64,000 bases of DNA from Phialocephala subalpina (taxonomy: Eukaryota; Ascomycota; Leotiomycetes; Helotiales; Mollisiaceae). Made by a program: the position numbers and the translations under genes. The notes below the pieces were generated by a model that made no database searches, had not been told where the DNA came from, and saw only the letters and a list, made by a program, of their open reading frames with translations. The DNA is taken from NCBI GenBank assembly GCA_900073065.1, contig FJOG01000023.1:748179-812178 (forward strand), read 5' to 3'. Positions 56,501-64,000 of the stretch are shown here, piece after piece; within the stretch, counting starts at the first letter, position 1, and each line of letters opens with the position of its first letter.

Positions 56501-57421
56501 ATGTTGCAGCTGAGGTGTGGGTTGCAGCTTTTGGCGATGGGGCTTGGAGGGGAGGCGTGGTTGGTTTGTGCAATGCGAGAGTGTGAGAAGGCTTGGTGGG
56601 ATGAAGGAGGAAAGGCAGATTGTTGGGTTTATTGCCCGCGGGGAGGAAGTGGAATTTTGGACTTTTTGGGAGTGCATGGAATTGGAGGATGGGGCTTGGG
56701 GGCGACGGAGATCTGTGAGAGGCAGGAGAGAGGATATAGGTTCGTCCTTATTCTTATAGGTGGAAGGTTTTGGGATTCAGATATTTTACATTTTGATCCA
56801 GGAACATACCAGTCTAGCAAGTCCCGAGTCATGCGGTCCTCGTCAAAGTCTCTTGAAATGTTGAAAGAGTGGGATCTCGTTCCTGATCTTGTTCATGCAA
56901 GTACCTCCCTCCTTGGGACCTCAAGTAACACAAGCTAACTCTCGATACAGGATGTCTCCAAGCAAGATGATCGGCCAAATATCCAAGTTGTCATCTGTTC
57001 ATACAGTTCCCACGTTTCTCCACGAGATATCCGCGTCCTTCAAGCCTCAACACCACATACCATCATAACACTCCCATCACTACCCCAGCTCCGAACTCTA
57101 CTCACCAATTACCTACCTGTTCCTCCTACTTTCCTCTCTCCGGGATCAAGCTCTCTTCTCCAGAACATCAATAATATGCATTCACGCATTCAAGACTCGA
57201 ATCTCCCGGGCAGAGCAATGAAATATATGCGGAATCCTTTCCGGCTCATTGGGTTGGCGAATAGGAGTAGAGTCCATGCTCAGAGGATATTGAGTGTGAG
57301 GTTCTTGTTCAACTTGACGTGTGTCATTTTGTGGGTGTTGATTAGGAAGTTCTTAGAGATATTTGGGATAAGGATTAATGCTATGGCGATGGTGGGAGAC
57401 TGCCAGAACCCGGGGCTGTGA
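56501..57421 (+). CDS. predicted membrane-anchored protein, unknown (uncertain 5' end)
   Basis: Tentative exons 56501-56896 and 56951-57421 give 288 residues. The second part looks protein-like: RPNIQVVICSYSSHVSPRDI, then HTIITLPSLPQLRTLLTNYL, a basic stretch with KYMRNPFRLIGLANRSRVHA, and a hydrophobic segment ILSVRFLFNLTCVILWVLIR. The intron has the donor GCAAGT after CAT, a GC-AG type; a GT six bases earlier would also keep the frame. The first 100 residues are rich in G and W and less convincing, so the true start may be elsewhere. No family was recognised. Confidence 0.4.
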
Positions 57422-57949
57422 ATGAGGATGGTTTGAGCAAGATTACTGGAAATGCAAGACGGAGTGAAGAGCCACAAGAAAGAAAGAGGACAGTCAGTTT
57501 AATACGGCGTGGGATATGTGAATATGATCAGGACCTTGAGGGGATGTAAGGAGTTTAGGCGCTATTCGAACACCGGTTGATACTTCAGCGACATAGATGT
57601 TATGGGACAGCAGAACACAAAGGAAATGAATTTCAATTTGAAGACATCAGATGAACACAACAATAGCGACGTACAGTAGATTGATAAGAAGCTCTCGCAG
57701 AATGTCCTAAATTTTAGGGACATCGATAATATTATCACCCCCCCTTCCTTTTTAGACGAGCTGAGGCAAAACGAGACTCAGGGGACAACGACAGCAGCAA
57801 TACATTAGGAACAGATTCATTGCATCAGAACTTTCTGCAACAATCACATAGCAGAAGAGCAAGAGAACCGAACCTGTTGACATTTACCATATCCCAAAAC
57901 ACAAGTTCTCGCATAAAACGGGGATGACCCGGACATCAATTCCCATACT
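57422..57949. other. convergent intergenic region, no supported gene
   Basis: About 530 bases between the uncertain gene and nop53. It has a CCCCCCC run near 57739 and AT-rich 3'-end signals; nothing else was seen. Confidence 0.5.
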
Positions 57950-59321
57950 CTAATGCAACATAAAATCCTTATGAGTCCACTTCTCTGTCGCCTTCCTCTT
58001 AGGCTTCTTGTGGAAAGCAATCGGTCTTCGGCATTCAAGCTTGCCTCTCACCAGCAAGTTTCTGTACCTATCCTTCAACAGATTCCCCTCCGGCTTTAGC
58101 AATCTCAACGACTCCTGCAACTCATCCGGAAGAACCAACTCCAAGTCCTTCTCTGGCAGAAGAATCTTGCCCAACTTCCGTCTTCGCAGCTCGAGGTCAT
58201 CACCCTCACTGCTATCATCATTGTTGCTGACAAGAGCTAGCTTCTTTGCCTCCTCCTTCTCAGCGACGACCTTGGCGATCTTCTTGATATGTGCTGCTTG
58301 CTCGATTTTCTTCTTCTCGTTCGCGGCCATCTTCGCCTTTCGCTCTTCCTCCTTTCTCCGCTTGATCTTATTTCTCTGCACCTGGGTCTTTCTCTCTGGT
58401 CTCTTAGCATTGAGCTTCACATCCTCAGTGCCACTCTCGAATCCCTCCCACGCAGAATCCTCCTCCCACTCAGATAAATCTGCTCTAGCTTCTGCAGCAT
58501 CAGCCTCAGCAGCAGATTTAGCAGATGCTTCCTGCTTAACCCTCTCAGCCTCTTTGGCATCAATCCGTTTCTGCTCAGCAGCCAATTCCTTCTCGCCTGC
58601 CGTCATAAGTCGTTCCTCATACTCCTCGTACATGGGATTATAGCTATAACCTCCCTCAGGTTTCCTCACGGCTGGGATCTCCTTCCCACTAGCTGCTAAA
58701 GAAATAGGCTTCTGCTTCAATGTCTCAGGAGCAACCTTCTTCTTCGACTTCGGGAGGAATGTGAATCTTGGATCTATGGCCGATTCCTCAATATCCTTCT
58801 GTACATCCCAAGGATCGTAGCTTGCTTCTGTGACCTCGACTGTGGTTTGTGCTCCTCGACCATCGGCAATGTTGCGGAGGCGAGTAAGTTCTTTGTGGGT
58901 GACATAGCTTGTTCGTTGACGCTTGGGTTGGATGATACCGTCTGTTGTCTTGTCGCCAGGGCGTTTGCGCATAGAAACTGCGGGGATGGCGGAGCGTTGG
59001 GCGATGATTTCGTCGGCTTTGAGAGGTTTGGAGGATTTGAGGAATTTCTTGGGGATGGAGATGTCGCCGGCGGTGTCGATTTGGAAGAGATCTGCTGAGT
59101 CTTTTTCTGCTATGACACCTCTGAATTTCGAGTCAGTAAGGGTTCAGAGGTATGGAATTGAAGTCGTACCCTTTGATTATTTCCTCGCGCACTTCCTCTA
59201 GCCCCTCTTGAATCTCAGTAACATCTACATTTTTTCTCCAGGCCTTCTTTCCCTTCCTCGATGGCTGCTTATGCTGCGCAGGCGCACCTGGAGCAACACT
59301 CGCAGGCTTGATAATCGGCAT
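57950..59321 (-). CDS. nop53: ribosome biogenesis protein Nop53 (GLTSCR2 family)
   Basis: Two exons in transcript order, 59321-59170 and 59120-57950, giving 440 residues. The N-terminus PSRKGKKAWRKNVDVTEIQE is the family signature; LFQIDTAGDISIPKKFLKS, the arch-interaction motif of Nop53 that recruits the exosome helicase Mtr4, follows in exon 2. Further marks are YDPWDV and GGYSYNPMYEEYEERLMTAG. The middle is a long charged helix rich in K, E and R, and the end is RYRNLLVRGKLECRRPIAFH. It acts in pre-60S maturation in the nucleolus. It is divergent from ypt6. Confidence 0.93.
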
Positions 59322-59674
59322 GATTGCTCGATCTTTGATCCTTGAATCAATTCCTAGCCGTGAATACCAAATATCGATTCGAAATTCTAGGCGTTGAAAA
59401 TATTCAAAATTTGAATAATTATCGCTATCAGTAGGGCGATCGATAAAGACCATCTGATCCTAGCGCTAGGAATCCCGCATATGATTCGCGATGGGCTAAA
59501 TGCATGGGTAGGTGGCTCTGGCTCTCCTTTTCTTTGTCCTATACTCTGAATCAAGGCAACAATAACTCTAACACTCCTCACGAGACAACCGAATTCCCTG
59601 TACATATCTCCTAATACGCGTTTCGATAATCATTGTTCACAAAGAGGTTTTTTCCGCAGGAGAAAGAGGTCAAG
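59322..59674. promoter_or_regulatory. shared divergent promoter of nop53 and ypt6
   Basis: 353 bases between outward-facing starts. AT-rich near the nop53 side (ATATTCAAAATTTGAATAATT). No specific factor site is claimed. Confidence 0.45.
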
Positions 59675-60574
<900 letters not shown>

Positions 60575-61227
60575 GCGTTGCGTGTTACTGGCGGCTTTCT
60601 CTTCATTTATTTGTGTTATAGGGAACGTTCAAGGATAATGAGCATAGCGTTCTGTGGTTTGGCAGCATTTGTATGATACCGAAAGCGGCCTTCTTTTGGC
60701 GTAGGTAGTAATGTAGAATATCGAGTGTTCAAGCATTTGTGGGGACACCGTTTTAGAAGCTGTATCAGACCGATGGAGGCTCTTGTCCTCTCCACCCGAA
60801 GATTACTGATTGATATGAGACATGGTGGTATAAATTTCCTTTTGCTACCTTTAAATTAAGGTTAGTTGGGAACGGCGGCTTCAAGCCCCCCAGATGGAGG
60901 CTGAAGATTTCAACGGCTGCCTCCCAAGATCCGCTCCTTTCCGAATGTCTGCATTCATACGAAGCATCATGAATAAATATAAAAACCCTCCGTTGGCTCG
61001 ATGAGCCTCAAAGCCCCTTTTTGGGATTGGCGCAGTGTTTTCGCTGACAATTTAAAAAATCCTTTTGGGCAGTGATTTTGTTTAGTGGCGCCAAGACAAA
61101 AGCGCTGCTCCGAGTCTGCCGGGGCATCGTCAGCGTTTCTCAGGACGTCCTTTCTCCAGCACAACCTCCTATTATCGAATCGTCGCATGCATCTACCGTT
61201 CGAAGTGTTATTCATCTACAAGCAAAG
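60575..61227. other. intergenic, 3' region of ypt6 and promoter of kei1
   Basis: About 650 bases without a supported gene. Confidence 0.5.
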
Positions 61228-62292
61228 ATGGGATTAATATCGCGTTACGCCCATGCGGCGTTCCAGCCACCACGGGTTCGTCCTCTCTGTCGAGCTTGCG
61301 ACAGCAAGTCGCATTCATTCTACCCAGCAAAATAGCTAACAATGCCACAGACATTCCTCTACTTCATGAGTCTGCGAACAGGGACAGAGATGATATCTCT
61401 CTCAATGGTATTCAACAAACTCACTGGCTTCTACGGTCTCCTCGCCATCCTCACAGGCTTCAGTCTCTCGCCCCTCCAGCTCTCAATGTACATCTACTCC
61501 GTCGGCGCGTTGATCCTCCTCACCTTTCTCATGCCTCACATCCGAAAACAATCTCCCTTCGAATGTCTAGCGCTCGCATGGTTCTACCTTCTCGATTCAG
61601 TCATCAATACAGCGTTCACTGCTGCCTTCGCTGTTACCTGGTTCTTGGCAATCAGCGCTGATGCGGCGAATAAACCGATTCCAAACGCACCTGGAAGTGG
61701 AACGATTGGCGATACGGCCGGATTCACAGACCCGAAATATAATGTGAGCAAGGTGGAGGCGGTTGCGACTCCAGCGGCTGGTGTAGCTGCAGGTCAGGAA
61801 GCAGTGGCTGTTGGAGCTGCGGCTACGGCGGCGGCTGCTGTTGCAGGGAGCCCGAGTCTTGCTCATGGGGTTGGAATCGAGGAGAGCATTCCGAGTATTA
61901 TGATGGTGGTGTTCTTCACTTTGATTAGAGTGTATTTCATCATTGTGGTGATGGCGTATGCGAGACAGGTGTTGAGGGCCCATTTGCAGGCTTCTTCCTC
62001 GAAGTTGCATCTACATACGGATTCTACGGCCGAGTCGAAAGCGGACAATCCTTTTGTAGTCGGAACACCTGAGGGAGAGGGATGGAGAGGCAAGCTTGGG
62101 AGAATGATGGTTAAGGTTGGAGAGAACTATTGGCTTGCCGGAAGCCCAGATGATGAATGGGTGAAAGGCTTGGATGGAAGATTCAACAACAAGAAGATCT
62201 CAAGCGGGCCACCAGGAACTCTAGAACGAGAACGAAGAGCCAGAAGTGGTACCGGACCCCCAACACCATCCATCAACCTGGGGAAGTTATAG
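61228..62292 (+). CDS. kei1: inositol phosphorylceramide synthase regulatory subunit Kei1
   Basis: Exons 61228-61275 and 61351-62292 give 329 residues. Exon 1 (MGLISRYAHAAFQPPR) is joined in phase to TFLYFMSLRTGTEMISLSMV; a start at 61342 without the first exon is also possible. Four hydrophobic segments are visible: MISLSMVFNKLTGFYGLLAI, LSMYIYSVGALILLTFLMPH, LLDSVINTAFTAAFAVTWFL and SIMMVVFFTLIRVYFIIVVM. Between segments three and four lies an alanine and glycine-rich loop. The C-terminal tail is cytosolic and charged (ENYWLAGSPDDEWVKGLDG). Kei1 partners Aur1 in the Golgi to make inositol phosphorylceramide. Confidence 0.88.
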
Positions 62293-63178
62293 AACAAGCG
62301 AAGAATTAAGGAGATGAAAGAGACAGGGGATGTGTGGACGTATACGATTCGAGTACGAGTAAGGCGTTCTTGGGTAGGCACAAGGTCTTGCTTTGAATCC
62401 AGTTCGGGCATTTTTGGGTGTATCCACGATTTACCTTTCCAAGGCACACATGGAGTCTGGGTGGGAAAGCGCATAATGAATGAAATAGATAGTTAATTGA
62501 TGGGTCTATGATCTTGGTCCTCCGTGTAGCACGGATTGTGAATGACGATGCCTAGAATTTTGACAGATGACTGTTTCTGAAAGCCCCGCTGGTTTGGTTT
62601 GAGGCGTAGTCTACGCTTAACGTCTTTGTTTCTTCAACGGCAATGGTTTTCTTGGCACCTGTGTTGTGGAATGTTGATGGGGAATGTGGGCATTGCTGTT
62701 CATATAGTAGTTCTGGACATACCTCGGAGATGGGAAGACAAGCAAATCAAGTGGAAAGTAGTCTGGTGAGGCCTCTGTCATTCTAAGAAGACTCGACACA
62801 ACTCTCAATGACCTAGCCTTACCTGGACTCTCTCAGGCTGGTTGGCTATAATGGGCATCCCGACAATTGAGACGCCAGTCAGAAGATCTGAAGAAGAGGG
62901 TGGTCCAAAGTTCCCGCAAGGCTGAGGCATTGAAAGGGTTCAGGCCTCAAGTGAATCCAGTATCGCGGCCTTCACTTTTGCCATAAGCGAGCCTTATTCT
63001 TTTCCACCAGCACAACATGTCGAAATTCACAAAGAACAACACATCTCCGACACTACGGTTCGGAAAAACAATCCATTCCAACTACGGCTCCGACGCAACG
63101 GTCCGTCTCCGAACAAATATTCCAAATCAAGACACAACTGCCCCTTAATCGTACCGCGTATTCGCTTCAATCTCGAAA
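62293..63178. other. intergenic with a short upstream ORF
   Basis: About 890 bases. A 43-codon frame at 63017-63148 (MSKFTKNNTSPTLRFGKTIH...) ends 30 bases before the next gene and could be an upstream ORF. The rest holds nothing recognised. Confidence 0.4.
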
Positions 63179-63520
63179 ATGCCACCAAAACCGACCCCCT
63201 CAGAGCGCCTCGCAGCCCTCGATGCCCAAATCACTGCTCGAGTACTCGCCAGATCGAAGGGAACCACCAAGACCAATGTCCCTGCCCCAGCAAGACATCC
63301 CACCAACCCTCAACCGCCTCCAAAGACTCAGACGTCTCGACCAGACTTCGATCTCGCCCTCCGCGCTGCCCACAACCTCCCCCCAATCACCTGCTACGCC
63401 AAAACTCCCCTCCACCATCCCACTCCACTCCGTCCAATGTCTGATCTGCAAATGTTGAAGTTGGGATTACCGCCGCGGGATCCGGGGCTTGAGGAGAACT
63501 GGTTCGAGAAGGGAATTTGA
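63179..63520 (+). CDS. small proline-rich protein, unknown
   Basis: A single frame of 113 residues starting MPPKPTPSERLAALDAQITA. It has a short helix (ERLAALDAQITARVLARSKG), a proline-rich middle and a conserved-looking end LGLPPRDPGLEENWFEKGI. Sequence character and codon use suggest a real small gene. A 43-codon open frame precedes it and may act as an upstream ORF. Family unknown. Confidence 0.55.
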   Translation: MPPKPTPSERLAALDAQITARVLARSKGTTKTNVPAPARHPTNPQPPPKTQTSRPDFDLALRAAHNLPPITCYAKTPLHHPTPLRPMSDLQMLKLGLPPRDPGLEENWFEKGI

Positions 63521-63851
63521 AGGGCTGGATTTGTAGATATCTTGTTTTTTTGGAGAAAGACGGAGTGGGAATGCACTAATAGGGGAGGGACATTGAAATA
63601 CCGTCGTCACATCAGGGAAAGGGGCTGCGGTACGTTGAAGGATTCTTTACTATGTACACAAGCTTTTCATCAAACAAGCCGCTGAACTAAATCTCCCAGC
63701 TTTGCCTGGACATCCTCAGGCTGGGCTGAGCATCAAAGGCTGATACCCAATCGATATGTGCAGAAGAATCGAGAACCCATGGAACGCCATGCAGATGAAG
63801 ACGAGAAACCCATCCGTCCATCCGTCCATGCAATGCAGTCGTCAAATTCAA
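63521..63851. other. convergent intergenic region
   Basis: About 330 bases between two facing stop codons. A repeated ATCCGTCC (CCATCCGTCCATCCGTCCATGC near 63810) is a short tandem motif. No gene. Confidence 0.45.
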
Positions 63852-64000
63852 TTATTCCTCATCAGATTCTTCTTCCGCAACCTGTTTCACCTCTGTCAGT
63901 CATGATTCAAGAAAGAGTCCAAGTATGGGTGTTGAGGTGGCTTACGTCGTCATGGAAAGTCTTCCCCTCCGTCGTCTCCTTAATCATCCCAATCCTAATG
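63852..64000 (-). CDS. 3' end of an unidentified gene (partial)
   Basis: In minus-strand order, an exon running in from the window edge to 63946 reads RIGMIKETTEGKTFHDD. A 64-nt intron (63945-63882, GTAAGC donor, CTGAC branch, CAG acceptor) joins it to VAEEESDEE-stop ending at 63852. The acidic tail and phase agreement support a real gene end, but too little is visible to name it. Confidence 0.5.

Noticed and set aside
56084..56677. Minus-strand frame of 197 residues with one hydrophobic segment
   Set aside because: Overlaps the plus-strand model; the first half is low complexity. The C-terminal part could be real but the evidence is too thin.

Overview
The window is nuclear DNA of a filamentous ascomycete. 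The evidence is short introns (mostly 45-60 nt) with GTAAGT-like donors and CTGAC/CTAAC branch sites, a gene density near one per 2 kb, and recognisable fungal orthologues: Nup49, Fip1, XAP5, Nmd3, Nop53, Ypt6, Kei1, and a PEK/HRI-type eIF2-alpha kinase. A Leotiomycete-like species is my impression only. Two runs of N (17563-18080, 37526-37779) mark a draft assembly.

Layout. 1-4 kb: the last residues of a WD40 protein, a long gene-poor stretch and a wax-synthase-type acyltransferase broken by one base. 4.4-10 kb: a GMC oxidoreductase, then divergent nup49 and fip1. 10-15 kb: a gene-free stretch with degenerate repeats and a 676-residue orphan. 15-27.8 kb: a pair of tRNA-like degenerate repeats, a hemerythrin-like protein, XAP5, a small membrane protein, a TTC1-like TPR protein, a HAD phosphatase, a large protein whose C-terminus looks like an inactive XPF/HhH module (ZIP2/SHOC1-like), and a WRAP53-type WD40 protein.

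28-39.3 kb is an accessory island between the WRAP53-type gene and nmd3. It holds three unrelated local families, each in several copies: BTB/POZ proteins (one intact, one with two stop codons, three truncated), a pair of large-exon proteins with a 2EXR/F-box-like N-terminus (one intact, one with two frameshifts), and small charged helical proteins (two intact, a possible third across a gap).

39.5-48 kb returns to conserved genes: nmd3, a TauD-like dioxygenase preceded by a 13-bp-arm inverted repeat centred on two CACGTG boxes, a conserved basic protein and the eIF2-alpha kinase. 48-54 kb is less conserved: an orphan with hexapeptide repeats, a secreted DJ-1/PfpI protein with a stop codon and a frameshift, and an alpha/beta hydrolase with an early stop. 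54-64 kb holds a zinc alcohol dehydrogenase, an uncertain membrane-protein model, nop53 and ypt6 (divergent), kei1, a small orphan and the 3' end of a further gene.

The main pattern is that single-base lesions fall only in accessory genes. Every housekeeping gene reads through without a break, which argues for real gene decay rather than poor sequence quality. Functional statements are by family resemblance from reading the translations; no database search was run.
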